64,000 nt of DNA from Regnicoccus frigidus (GTDB lineage Bacteria; Cyanobacteriota; Cyanobacteriia; PCC-6307; Cyanobiaceae), in the NCBI GenBank assembly GCA_025194985.1, contig JAOANE010000003.1, positions 30,032 to 94,031 on the forward strand. The letters run 5' to 3'. A program made the translations under genes and the position numbers. Below the pieces are notes generated by a model. That model was not told the origin of the DNA. It made no database searches and saw only the letters and a list, made by a program, of their open reading frames with translations. How positions within the stretch are numbered: the stretch's first letter is position 1; every line of letters starts with the position of its first letter. This document shows, in pieces, positions 7,891 to 15,881 of this stretch.

Positions 7891-8382
7891 ATGGCCGACA
7901 GCTACTCCTTTGACGTGGTTTCGGATTTCGATCGGCAGGAGCTGGTGAACGCCATTGATCAGGCGCGCCGCGAAGTGGGCCAGCGCTACGACCTCAAGGA
8001 TTCCAAAACCGAGATCGAGCTGGAGGAAGCCAGCCTGACGATCACCACCGCCAGCGACATGACCCTGGAGGCCGTCACCGACGTGCTGCGCCAGAAGGCC
8101 ACCAAACGGGAGCTGTCCTTGAAGATCTTCGATTTTCAAACCGCCGAGCCGGTGGGCGGCAACCGCGTCCAGCAGGTGGTGAAGCTGCGCAAGGGCCTCA
8201 GCCAGGAGCTGGCCAAGAAGCTCTCGAAAACCGTGCGCGACCAGATCAAGAAGGTGACCGTGGCCATCCAGGGCGAGAGCCTGCGGGTCACCGGCAAAAA
8301 CAAGGACGACCTGCAGCAGGTGATCCAGCTGCTGCGCGCCGAGGACCTGGAGCTGCCGCTGCAGTTCGAGAACTATCGCTGA
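7891..8382 (+). CDS. yajQ: YajQ family nucleotide-binding protein
   Basis: 163 residues starting MADSYSFDVVSDFDRQELVN, the usual opening of the UPF0234/YajQ family, with the conserved DLKDSKTEIELEE and the second ferredoxin-like repeat ending VIQLLRAEDLELPLQFENYR. Family members bind nucleotides; some bind cyclic di-GMP and act with transcription factors. Nothing here indicates the ligand in this organism. A TAAGCT at about 7855 could be its -10 element. It is followed 19 bp downstream by the oxoprolinase. Confidence 0.93.
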   Translation: MADSYSFDVVSDFDRQELVNAIDQARREVGQRYDLKDSKTEIELEEASLTITTASDMTLEAVTDVLRQKATKRELSLKIFDFQTAEPVGGNRVQQVVKLRKGLSQELAKKLSKTVRDQIKKVTVAIQGESLRVTGKNKDDLQQVIQLLRAEDLELPLQFENYR

Positions 8383-8401
8383 AGCCAGCTCCCTGAAAGC
8401 T

Positions 8402-11400
8402 GTGTGCTCCGGTTCCGGCTGGCAGTTCTGGATCGACCGGGGCGGCACCTTCACCGATCTGGTCGGTCGCGCCCCCAGCGGCGAGCTGGTGGTGCGCAAG
8501 GTGCTCTCCGAGCAACCCGGGCAGCCGGGAGATCCCGCCGTGGCCGCCATGCGCACGCTGCTGGGGGTGGGCGCTGGCCTGCCGCTGCCGCCAGGGGCGG
8601 TGGAGGAGGTGCGGCTGGGCACCACGGTGGCCACCAACGCCCTGCTGGAGGGCCAGGGCGCCCCGACGCTGCTGCTGATCACGCGCGGATTCGCCGATGC
8701 GCTCTGGATCGGCGATCAGCACCGCCCCGATCTGTTTGCCCTTGGCATCGAGCGTCCGGCTCCCCTGTATCGGCAGGTGCTGGAGGTGGAGGGGCGGCTG
8801 GCGGCCGATGGCCAGGAACTGGCCCCCTTGCGGCTCGATGCCGAGCTGGAGGAGGCGATCAGCCAGGCCCGGACCGGCGGAATCAGCAGCTGCGCCGTTG
8901 CCCTGCTGCACAGCTGCCGCCATCCCCGCCAGGAGCGGCAGCTGGGCGACTGGCTGCAGCGCTTCGACTTCCACCAGGTGGTGCTCTCCCACCGGGTGGG
9001 CCTGCGCCCCCGCCTGCTGCCCCGCGCCCAGACCTCCGTCGTCGAGGCCTGCGTCGCCCCGGTGCTGGCGGCCTATCTGGAGCGGCTGCAACGCGAGCTG
9101 GGGCCGCATTGCCGCCTGCGGGTGATGCAGTCGAGCGGGGGATTGATCGCCCCGGAACTGCTCTGCGCCAAGGACACGATCCTCTCCGGCCCCGCCGGTG
9201 GCCTGGTGGCCGCCGTCAAGCTGGCGGGCGGGTCCACGCCGATCGTCGGTTTCGACATGGGCGGCACCTCCACCGATGTGTTCCATGCCGAGGCCGCCGG
9301 GCCGGGAAGTGGAAATGGACGTGGCGATGGCGTTTGCAGAGGAAGTGGCTTGGAGCGGCTGGAGGAGACGGAGATCGCCGGTCTCCGCCTGCAGGCGGAA
9401 CGACTGCCGATCCACACCGTGGCGGCCGGGGGTGGCTCGCGGCTCCACTTCGATGGCCAGCGATTGCAGGTGGGGCCGGCCTCGGCCGGGGCCGATCCAG
9501 GCCCGGCTTGCTACCGCCGCGGCGGGCCGCTCACCATCACCGACGCCAACCTGTTGCTGGGCCGCCTGCAGCCGGCGGCCTTTCCGGCGGTGTTCGGCCC
9601 CGGCGGAGATCAGGGGCCCGATCCGGAGCTGGTGAGCCAGCTGTTCGAGGAGCTGGCCGAGCGGGTCGCCCTGGCGACGGGACGGGCGAGCACGCCTGAA
9701 GCCCTGGCCGAAGGAGCCCTGGCGATCGCCAACGACCGGATGGCCGAAGCGATCAGGCGGATTTCGATCCAGCGCGGCCATGACATCCGCGGTGCCACCT
9801 TGGTTTGCTACGGCGGCGCCGGCGGCCAGCACGCCTGCGCCCTCGCCGAGCGGCTGGGCATCCGTCGGCTGCTGCTCCATCCCCTGGCCGGAGTGCTCTC
9901 GGCCTATGGCATCGGCCTGGCCGACCAGCGGCTGCTGCGCGAGGAGGTGGTGCGTGAACCCCTCGATGCGGCGCTGGTGGCACGGCTGCGGCAGCGGGCC
10001 GCCGCGCTGGTTGAAGCGAATCCCGCCCCCAGGGCCGAGTTCAGTGTTGGGGTGCGGCTCGCCGCCAGTGAGCTGACCCTGCCGTTGCCCCTGGCTGCGG
10101 CGCCGGCCCTGCGCGAGGCGTTCGAGCGGGCCCATCGCCAGCGCTTCGGCCATGGCCCCGAGGGCGACGGGCCAGAAGGTCCGGATCTGGTGGTGGAGTG
10201 GCTGCTGGTGGAGCTGGTGGACCCGGGCCCCGAACCGGAAGCTGTCTGCCCACCTCCATCCGCCTCGCCGCAAGGGGGCAAGGACCAACCCATCCGGCTC
10301 TACTGGGGAGGCGAGTGGCACGACGTTCCCCTGCACCGTCGCGAGGATCTGCCGCCGGCAGCGCGGCTGAGCGGGCCGGCGCTGGTGGTGGAGGCCAACG
10401 GCAGCCTGGTGCTCGCCCCTGGCTGGAGGGCGGAACTGCAGGCCGGCGAGATCCTGCTGCTGACCCACACCGAAGCGCCTGGCGATGCACACGCCCATCG
10501 GGGCTCCGAGGCCGTCGATCCGGTCAGCCTGGAGCTGTTCAACCATCGCTTCAGCGCGGTGGCCGAGCAGATGGGCGTACGGCTGCAGCAGAGCGCCCGC
10601 TCGGTGAACATCCGCGAGCGTCTCGATTTCTCCTGCGCTGTCTTTGACGGGGCCGGCGAGCTGGTGGCCAATGCACCACACATCCCCGTGCATCTGGGCT
10701 CGATGGGGGCCAGCGTCGCCGGCCTGCTGGCGGCGGTGCGCCGCGGCGACCATCCAGCGCTGCGGCCCGGCGATGGGATCGTCTCCAACCACCCCGCCCA
10801 CGGCGGTACCCACCTGCCCGATCTCACCGTGATCACACCGGTGTTCACAGGCGGGACTGGCAATGGCAATGGCAATAGCAACGGCAACGAGCAGCCCTTT
10901 CCACTCCCTGATTTCTTCCTGGCCTCTCGCGGCCACCACGCCGATGTGGGCGGGATCACCCCAGGTTCGATGCCCCCCTTCAGCCAAACGCTTGAGCAGG
11001 AGGGGCTGCTGCTCGACAATGTGCCGCTGTTGCGCCAGGGCAAACTCCTGGCCGATGACTGGCGGCGGCGGCTGGCGGCTGGCCCCTGGCCAGTGCGCAA
11101 TCCCGAGCAGCTCCTGGCCGACCTGCAGGCCCAGGTGGCCGCCAACCAGCTGGGCGCCGGGCTGCTGCAAGCCCTGGCTGAGCGCGAGGGGCTGGGGGTG
11201 GTGCGGGCCTACATGGCCCACGTTCAGGACAACGGCGCCGAGGCGGTACGGCAGGTGATCGATCGCCTCACTTCGGGTCAGTTCCGCCTGCCCCTCGATG
11301 GCGGCCTGATGATTGAGGTGGCGGTGCGCATCGATCGCCGCGGCCGCCGGGCCGTGATCGACTTCAGCGGCACATCCGGCCAGGATGGCGGAAACCGCAA

Positions 11401-12112
11401 CGCGCCCCTGGCGATCACCCAGGCAGTGGTGCTCTACGTGTTTCGCTGCCTGGTGGGGAAAGAGGTGCCACTCAACGCCGGCTGCTACAGGCCGCTGCAG
11501 CTGATCGTGCCGCCCGGCTCCCTGCTGCACCCGGGGCCAGAGGCCGCGGTGGTGGCCGGCAACGTCGAAACCTCCCAGGCGATCGCCAACGCCCTGTTTG
11601 GAGCGCTCGGCGTGATGGCCGCGGCCCAGGGCACGATGAACAACCTCAGCTTCGGCGACAGCCGCCACCAGTACTACGAGACGATCTGCGGTGGTTGCGG
11701 CGCCGGCCGCCAGCTGGATGGAGTGGGGTTTGCCGGCGCCTCGGCCGTGCAGAGCCACATGACCAACTCTCGCCTCACCGATCCCGAAATCCTTGAGGAA
11801 CGCTTTCCGGTGCGCCTGGAATCGTTCGCCCTGCGGCGGGGCAGCGGTGGCAGCGGCCGTTGGCCCGGTGGCGACGGGGTGGTGCGGGAGATCCGCTTTC
11901 TCGAGCCGATGACCGCTGCGATCCTCTCCGGATCGCGCCAGGTGGCGCCCTTCGGCCTCGCCGGCGGTGGTCCTGGCCAGCCGGGCCGCAACCGCTGGAT
12001 CGGCGCCGATGGCCGCGAGCAGGAGCTGGGTGGCAGCATTGAGCTGGCCGTGGAGGCCGGCGACAGACTGATCATCGAAACTCCCGGTGGCGGTGGCTAT
12101 GGCAAGGCCTGA
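8402..12112 (+). CDS. 5-oxoprolinase (fused HyuA-HyuB hydantoinase family)
   Basis: A 1236-residue single-chain enzyme that opens 5-oxo-L-proline to glutamate using ATP. The N-terminal half (HyuA) shows DRGGTFTDLVGRAPSGELVV, LGTTVATNALLEG and GFDMGGTSTDV; the C-terminal half (HyuB) shows SVNIRERLDFSCAVFD, SNHPAHGGTHLPDLTVITPV, ASRGHHADVGGITPGSMPP and ETICGGCGAG. The GTG at 8402 starts just before the first motif. Two low-complexity Gly/Asn insertions interrupt it, at about residues 300-316 and 819-830. It overlaps the next gene (gamma-glutamyltranspeptidase) by 14 bp, so the two are probably coupled in glutathione breakdown. No cyclotransferase is seen in the window. Confidence 0.93.
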   Translation: MCSGSGWQFWIDRGGTFTDLVGRAPSGELVVRKVLSEQPGQPGDPAVAAMRTLLGVGAGLPLPPGAVEEVRLGTTVATNALLEGQGAPTLLLITRGFADALWIGDQHRPDLFALGIERPAPLYRQVLEVEGRLAADGQELAPLRLDAELEEAISQARTGGISSCAVALLHSCRHPRQERQLGDWLQRFDFHQVVLSHRVGLRPRLLPRAQTSVVEACVAPVLAAYLERLQRELGPHCRLRVMQSSGGLIAPELLCAKDTILSGPAGGLVAAVKLAGGSTPIVGFDMGGTSTDVFHAEAAGPGSGNGRGDGVCRGSGLERLEETEIAGLRLQAERLPIHTVAAGGGSRLHFDGQRLQVGPASAGADPGPACYRRGGPLTITDANLLLGRLQPAAFPAVFGPGGDQGPDPELVSQLFEELAERVALATGRASTPEALAEGALAIANDRMAEAIRRISIQRGHDIRGATLVCYGGAGGQHACALAERLGIRRLLLHPLAGVLSAYGIGLADQRLLREEVVREPLDAALVARLRQRAAALVEANPAPRAEFSVGVRLAASELTLPLPLAAAPALREAFERAHRQRFGHGPEGDGPEGPDLVVEWLLVELVDPGPEPEAVCPPPSASPQGGKDQPIRLYWGGEWHDVPLHRREDLPPAARLSGPALVVEANGSLVLAPGWRAELQAGEILLLTHTEAPGDAHAHRGSEAVDPVSLELFNHRFSAVAEQMGVRLQQSARSVNIRERLDFSCAVFDGAGELVANAPHIPVHLGSMGASVAGLLAAVRRGDHPALRPGDGIVSNHPAHGGTHLPDLTVITPVFTGGTGNGNGNSNGNEQPFPLPDFFLASRGHHADVGGITPGSMPPFSQTLEQEGLLLDNVPLLRQGKLLADDWRRRLAAGPWPVRNPEQLLADLQAQVAANQLGAGLLQALAEREGLGVVRAYMAHVQDNGAEAVRQVIDRLTSGQFRLPLDGGLMIEVAVRIDRRGRRAVIDFSGTSGQDGGNRNAPLAITQAVVLYVFRCLVGKEVPLNAGCYRPLQLIVPPGSLLHPGPEAAVVAGNVETSQAIANALFGALGVMAAAQGTMNNLSFGDSRHQYYETICGGCGAGRQLDGVGFAGASAVQSHMTNSRLTDPEILEERFPVRLESFALRRGSGGSGRWPGGDGVVREIRFLEPMTAAILSGSRQVAPFGLAGGGPGQPGRNRWIGADGREQELGGSIELAVEAGDRLIIETPGGGGYGKA
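10854..10890 (+). repeat. GGCAAT-type hexamer repeat inside the oxoprolinase gene
   Basis: Imperfect tandem hexamers (GGCAAT, GGCAAT, GGCAAT, AGCAAC, GGCAAC) encode a Gly-Asn run, GNGNGNSNGNE, between the strand VITPVFTG and the conserved FFLASRGHHADVGG. The reading frame is kept. It looks like a slippage-prone linker insertion; the first insertion near 9300-9350 is also Gly-rich (GSGNGRGDG). Confidence 0.8.
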
Positions 12113-13901
12113 ACAGCGGCTGGGCCTTCTGAGTTGGGGCCTGCTGGCGAAGTGCTTTCTGGGGAGCGGCCTGCTGCTGACACCTCTGGCCAGCGCCAAC
12201 GTGCTGCAGGAAGGCGGAGAGCGCTTTTCGCCGGTGCGCTCCAGTGGCGGCATGGTGGCGAGCCAGGAAGCTGAAGCGTCGCGGGTAGGGCGTGACATCC
12301 TGCGCCGGGGTGGCAATGCCGTGGACGCCGCGGTGGCCACCTCCTTCGCCCTGGCGGTGACGCTGCCCCAGGCCGGCAACATCGGCGGCGGCGGTTTTCT
12401 GGTGCTGTGGCGGCCCGACACGGCAACGGCAGGAGCGCCCCTGCTGGAGGGGGAGACGCGGGTGGGACGGGGGCGGGCGGTGACGATCAATTTCCGGGAG
12501 AAGGCCCCCCTGGCTGCCCGGGCCGATCTCTTCCTTGCTGCCGATGGATCGGTGGATCGCCTCAAGGCCACCCGCAGCCTGCTGAGCACGGGCGTGCCTG
12601 GCACCGTGGCCGGGCTGGTGCTGGCCCAGCGCCGCTACGGACGCCTGCCGCTCGCCGCCGTGATCGCCCCTGCGATCGCCCTGGCCAAAGATGGAATCGT
12701 GGTCAGCCACGAGCTAGCGGGCTCCTTGAAGGCGGCGGCCCCACGGCTCAAGGCCGACCCCACCTCAGCCCAGCTGTTCTTCAAGCCCGGCGGTCTGGCC
12801 TATGCGCCCGGTGATCGGCTGCGCCAGCCCCTGCTGGCCGCCACCCTCGGCCGCATCGCCCGCGAAGGGGAAGAGGGTTTCTACGCCGGGCCGGTGGCGG
12901 ACCAGCTGGTGGCCCTGATGCGTGAGCAAGGCGGGTTGATCACTGCCGCCGACCTCAGCGCTTACCGCGCCAGGGCGATGGCTCCGCTGATCGGTGATTG
13001 GCGCGGCCATGCCGTCATCGCCATGCCGCCACCCAGCTCTGGGGGCGTCACCTTGATCCAGCTGCTGCGCATGCTCGAGGGCTTCGATCTGGCGGCCATG
13101 GGGCTCAACAGCGCCGCCAGCCTGCACTTGATGGTGGAGGCGATGAACCTGGCCTACCTGGATCGCAACGCCCTGCTCGGTGACCCCCGCTTCGTGGCGA
13201 TGCCCCTGGAGAAGCTGCTCAGCTCCGCCTACGCCTCCCGCCAACGGGCCCGCATCCAGCTCAACCGCCATACGCCCTCCCTGCAGCTCTCGCCACAGGC
13301 ACCTGGCCTCCAGGAAGGCCCCAACACCACCCACCTCTCGGTGATCGACCGTGACGGCAGCCTGGTGGCCACCACCACCACACTCAACTTCGCCTTCGGC
13401 AATGGGGTGAGTGTGCCCGGAGCCGGTTTCCTGCTCAACAACGAGATGGACGACTTCACGGCCAAACCGGGCGTGCCCAACGCCTTCGGCCTGGTGCAAG
13501 GGGAGGCCAACGCGATCGCGCCGGGCAAACAGCCGCTCTCCTCGATGGCGCCCACGCTGGTGCTCGACCGACGCGGCGGGCCACTCCTGGCCACCGGCAG
13601 CCCGGGTGGCAGCCGCATCATCACCATCGTGCTGCAGGTGCTGCTTAATCGCCTCGAGCACGGCCTCAACCTGGCCTCAGCCGTGGCCACCAGCCGGATC
13701 CACAGCCAGCTCTGGCCCGATCAGCTCAGCCACGAGCAGGGCCTCAGCCCCGACAGCCTGCGGTTGCTGCAAAACCTGGGCCACCAGTTGCAGCCATCAC
13801 GGGCGATGGGCTCTGCCCATTCGGTTGAGGCCCTGCCGGAAGGCGGCAGCCTGGGGGTGGCGGACCCCCGCCGCTCCGGAGCCCTGGCCATCGGCGAATG
13901 A
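12099..13901 (+). CDS. ggt: Gamma-glutamyltranspeptidase
   Basis: Periplasmic N-terminal nucleophile hydrolase that removes or transfers the gamma-glutamyl group of glutathione. About 600 residues. A hydrophobic N-terminal segment ending LASA looks like a signal peptide. Family motifs: MVASQEAEASRVGRDILRRG, GGNAVDAAVATSFAL, NIGGGGFLVLW, the autoprocessing site NTTHLSVIDRDG (the second Thr of TTH being the expected nucleophile) and GSPGGSRIITIVLQVL. I used the ATG at 12099; a GTG at 12087 is in frame. Its 14-bp overlap with the oxoprolinase gene suggests a shared transcript for gamma-glutamyl salvage. Confidence 0.93.
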   Translation: MARPEQRLGLLSWGLLAKCFLGSGLLLTPLASANVLQEGGERFSPVRSSGGMVASQEAEASRVGRDILRRGGNAVDAAVATSFALAVTLPQAGNIGGGGFLVLWRPDTATAGAPLLEGETRVGRGRAVTINFREKAPLAARADLFLAADGSVDRLKATRSLLSTGVPGTVAGLVLAQRRYGRLPLAAVIAPAIALAKDGIVVSHELAGSLKAAAPRLKADPTSAQLFFKPGGLAYAPGDRLRQPLLAATLGRIAREGEEGFYAGPVADQLVALMREQGGLITAADLSAYRARAMAPLIGDWRGHAVIAMPPPSSGGVTLIQLLRMLEGFDLAAMGLNSAASLHLMVEAMNLAYLDRNALLGDPRFVAMPLEKLLSSAYASRQRARIQLNRHTPSLQLSPQAPGLQEGPNTTHLSVIDRDGSLVATTTTLNFAFGNGVSVPGAGFLLNNEMDDFTAKPGVPNAFGLVQGEANAIAPGKQPLSSMAPTLVLDRRGGPLLATGSPGGSRIITIVLQVLLNRLEHGLNLASAVATSRIHSQLWPDQLSHEQGLSPDSLRLLQNLGHQLQPSRAMGSAHSVEALPEGGSLGVADPRRSGALAIGE

Positions 13902-13985
13902 AGCCCACTCCCGCAGACTGTGGGTAGCGCCCTTGCAGCTGGATCCTTGCTTGCTTCCCTCGCCCCTCTGGGCCCTGTCGCCGAG

Positions 13986-14093
13986 ATGACCTCCCAGGAA
14001 TGGATGTGGAGCGGCGGGCTGATCCAGATTGCCCTGCTCCTTGGCGCCGTGCTCGGTGCCTTCTGGCTGGTGGGACGCCGCAAGGAAGAATAA
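13986..14093 (+). CDS. Candidate 35-residue single-pass membrane protein
   Basis: A short frame, MTSQEWMWSGGLIQ..., with one hydrophobic segment (about residues 12-29, rich in Leu, Ala and Gly) and a charged end GRRKEE. This is the shape of small thylakoid or respiratory-complex subunits in cyanobacteria, but it does not match the PetG, PetM, PetL or Psb peptides I know. There is no Shine-Dalgarno sequence. It fills most of the 220-bp gap between ggt and the HdeD-like gene. I do not recognise a family. Confidence 0.5.
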   Translation: MTSQEWMWSGGLIQIALLLGAVLGAFWLVGRRKEE

Positions 14094-14095
14094 AA

Positions 14096-14128
14096 AAAAT
14101 GAGCTGCTGACAGAACGAACCTTCAGCT
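14096..14128 (-). terminator. Possible weak terminator after the HdeD-like gene
   Basis: Read on the minus strand, a short stem GCTGA/TCAGC with a 12-nt loop overlaps the stop of the HdeD-like gene and is followed by AGCTCATTTTTTTTATT, a run of eight Ts. The stem is weak but the T-tract stands out in this GC-rich sequence. Confidence 0.4.
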
Positions 14129-14653
14129 GGGTGAAGCGGCCTCTGCAGCCGAAGCTGGCGCCGTTAACAGATTCACGGCCGAGAGCGCCAGGGCCACACC
14201 GAACAGCGTGCCGAGGGCCCAGAGGCTGTCGCTGGGCCACTGGGCAACCAGCAGTCCCCCGAGCAAGGTGGTGATCAGCCCATCAATAAGAACCAGACCC
14301 CGAGCCGGAACGGCGCTGGCAGCGGCGGCGGCCAGTTCCATCACCCCCTCGAAGGCCACCAGCAGGCCAACGAAGAGCGTGAGGCTCACCTCGCTGCCCA
14401 CCGGATTGAGCAAGATCCAAACGCCGGTCCCGATGTAGAGCAGGGCAGAGAAGCCGCGAAACACCCTGTCGCTGAGGCTGCCGCTACCGGTCAGTCGGAT
14501 CAGCTGGGCCACCCCGGCGGCGATCGCCACCCCACCGATGCCGATGGTCAGCAGGGTGGCCGAGACGAAGGGAAGGGCGATTGAAAGGCCGGCGGCGGCG
14601 AACAGCAAACCGGCGGTGAGCCAGCGCAGCGGGCGGGAGGCGGGAGCCGTCAA
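14123..14653 (-). CDS. HdeD/DUF308-like membrane protein
   Basis: 176 residues, mostly hydrophobic, with about six short TM segments in two similar halves (LRWLTAGLLFAAAGLSIALP..., RGFSALLYIGTGVWILLNPV..., LIDGLITTLLGGLLVAQWP...). The GxxxlliGi-type helices and the W-P after a helix recall HdeD, an acid-stress-associated membrane family. The start is probably the TTG at 14653, as no ATG lies nearby. Role in cyanobacteria unknown. Confidence 0.7.
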   Translation of the reverse strand: MTAPASRPLRWLTAGLLFAAAGLSIALPFVSATLLTIGIGGVAIAAGVAQLIRLTGSGSLSDRVFRGFSALLYIGTGVWILLNPVGSEVSLTLFVGLLVAFEGVMELAAAAASAVPARGLVLIDGLITTLLGGLLVAQWPSDSLWALGTLFGVALALSAVNLLTAPASAAEAASPS

Positions 14654-14784
14654 AGCGAAAAAACGAGTGCGTTCAGGCTAAGGGGGGTCTGATCAACAAG
14701 CTCAAGGAGCGTTTGGATAAGCGAGCAGGGTTCGCAGAAGGCCCCTCCGCAAGCTGGAATGGGGGGACAGCTTCATCCCCGCCC

Positions 14785-15282
14785 ATGTTCGAGCTGTTGC
14801 CCCAGCTCAACGATCGCAACCTGCCCTGGATGGACACGATCCATCCGATCGTGGTGCACTTTGTGATCGCAATGGCCCTGATCGCCTTCGTCTTTGATCT
14901 GATCGGGGTCTGGGCCAAGCGGCCGGCCCTGTTCGAGGTCAGCTTCTGGAATCTGCTGTTCGCCACTGCGGCGATCTTCATCGCGATCATCTTCGGCCAG
15001 GTGGAGGCCGGACTGGCCAACCCCTACGGCGCCTCGCGCGACATCCTCAACCTGCACAGCACCCTGGGCTGGGTGCTAGCCGGCGTGCTCTCGGTGCTCA
15101 CCGGTTGGCGTTATGTGATCCGCAGCCGTGACCCGCTCAAGCTGCCCCTGGCCTTCCTGGGGGCCGGCGCGCTGCTCAGTGCCCTGGTGGTGGTCCAGGT
15201 GATACTGGGCAACCAGCTGATCTGGGTCTACGGGCTGCACACCGTCAGGGTGGTGGAAGCGATGCGGGCAGGACAGGTGTGA
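14785..15282 (+). CDS. DUF2231 membrane protein A of the oxidase operon
   Basis: 165 residues with about four TM segments. The DUF2231 pattern is visible: HPIVVHFVIAMALIAFVFDL at the first helix, then NLHSTLGWVLAGVL and a last LHTVRVVE. The histidines in these helices could serve as heme b ligands, by analogy with other histidine-bearing quinone-reactive membrane proteins, but this is inference. I used the ATG at 14785 rather than the longer frame because MFELLPQLNDRNLPWMD begins directly before the domain. First gene of a six-gene cluster with ctaCDE; its stop overlaps the next start (TGATG). Confidence 0.85.
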   Translation: MFELLPQLNDRNLPWMDTIHPIVVHFVIAMALIAFVFDLIGVWAKRPALFEVSFWNLLFATAAIFIAIIFGQVEAGLANPYGASRDILNLHSTLGWVLAGVLSVLTGWRYVIRSRDPLKLPLAFLGAGALLSALVVVQVILGNQLIWVYGLHTVRVVEAMRAGQV

Positions 15283-15881
15283 TGGATCCAGCCAACCTGC
15301 ACCTGCTGAGCCTGGGTGCCAACAACCTGCCCTACCGGTTGCCGATCCATCCGAACCTGGTGCATCTCAGCATCGGCCTGTTCGTGATCGCGATTGCCTT
15401 CGACATCGCCGGGGCGGTGTTTCCCCTGGAGAAACGGCTGTTCCGTTTCCTGGCCTTGCCGGTGACCCGCGCCGGCTTTCACGATGTGGGCTGGTACAAC
15501 CTGTTGGCCTGCTGCCTGATCAGCTTCTTCACCGTGGCCGCTGGCTTCGTGGAGATGCAGCTGGCGGTGCCGTTGCCGGGCGTCGTCAGCAGCTTCGGCA
15601 TGGGCAGCACCGCCACCATGCTCTGGCATGGAGCCGGCGGCGTGGCCCTGCTGTTCGCGATCGTGGCGATGACGCTCTGGCGCGGTTTCCAGCGCTTCGA
15701 CTGGCGCAGCGAAATGGGCCGTCAGGTGCAGTGGAGCTACCTGCTCACCGGCGTGCTGCTGCTGGGCGCCATGGCCTGGCATGGCACCCTCGGCGCCCAG
15801 CTGGCTGTTGAGTTCGGGGTGCATGTGACGGCCAACCAGCTGCTGGCGGCCGGTGCCGATCTCAACGAGGCCCTGCCATGA
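15282..15881 (+). CDS. DUF2231 membrane protein B of the oxidase operon
   Basis: 199 residues, four to five TM segments. It repeats the DUF2231 opening, LPIHPNLVHLSIGLFVIAIA with FD, and has further helix histidines in TMLWHGAGGVALL, AMAWHGTLGAQL and FGVHVTANQ. It is a distant paralogue of the preceding gene, not a duplicate. The start ATG at 15282 overlaps the upstream stop, and its own stop overlaps the ctaC start (ATGA), so the products are probably made in fixed proportion. Likely a membrane subunit or assembly factor of the oxidase; not proven. Confidence 0.85.
   Translation: MDPANLHLLSLGANNLPYRLPIHPNLVHLSIGLFVIAIAFDIAGAVFPLEKRLFRFLALPVTRAGFHDVGWYNLLACCLISFFTVAAGFVEMQLAVPLPGVVSSFGMGSTATMLWHGAGGVALLFAIVAMTLWRGFQRFDWRSEMGRQVQWSYLLTGVLLLGAMAWHGTLGAQLAVEFGVHVTANQLLAAGADLNEALP

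Noticed and set aside
8288..12604. A 1438-codon open frame on the minus strand
   Set aside because: It lies opposite the oxoprolinase and ggt, which have clear motifs. Long antisense frames are expected at this GC content, and the product is a low-complexity His/Gln/Gly-rich sequence with no domain.
14093..14102. A-run after the 35-residue frame as a plus-strand terminator
   Set aside because: It is an A-tract on the plus strand; it makes sense only as a T-tract for the minus-strand HdeD-like gene.
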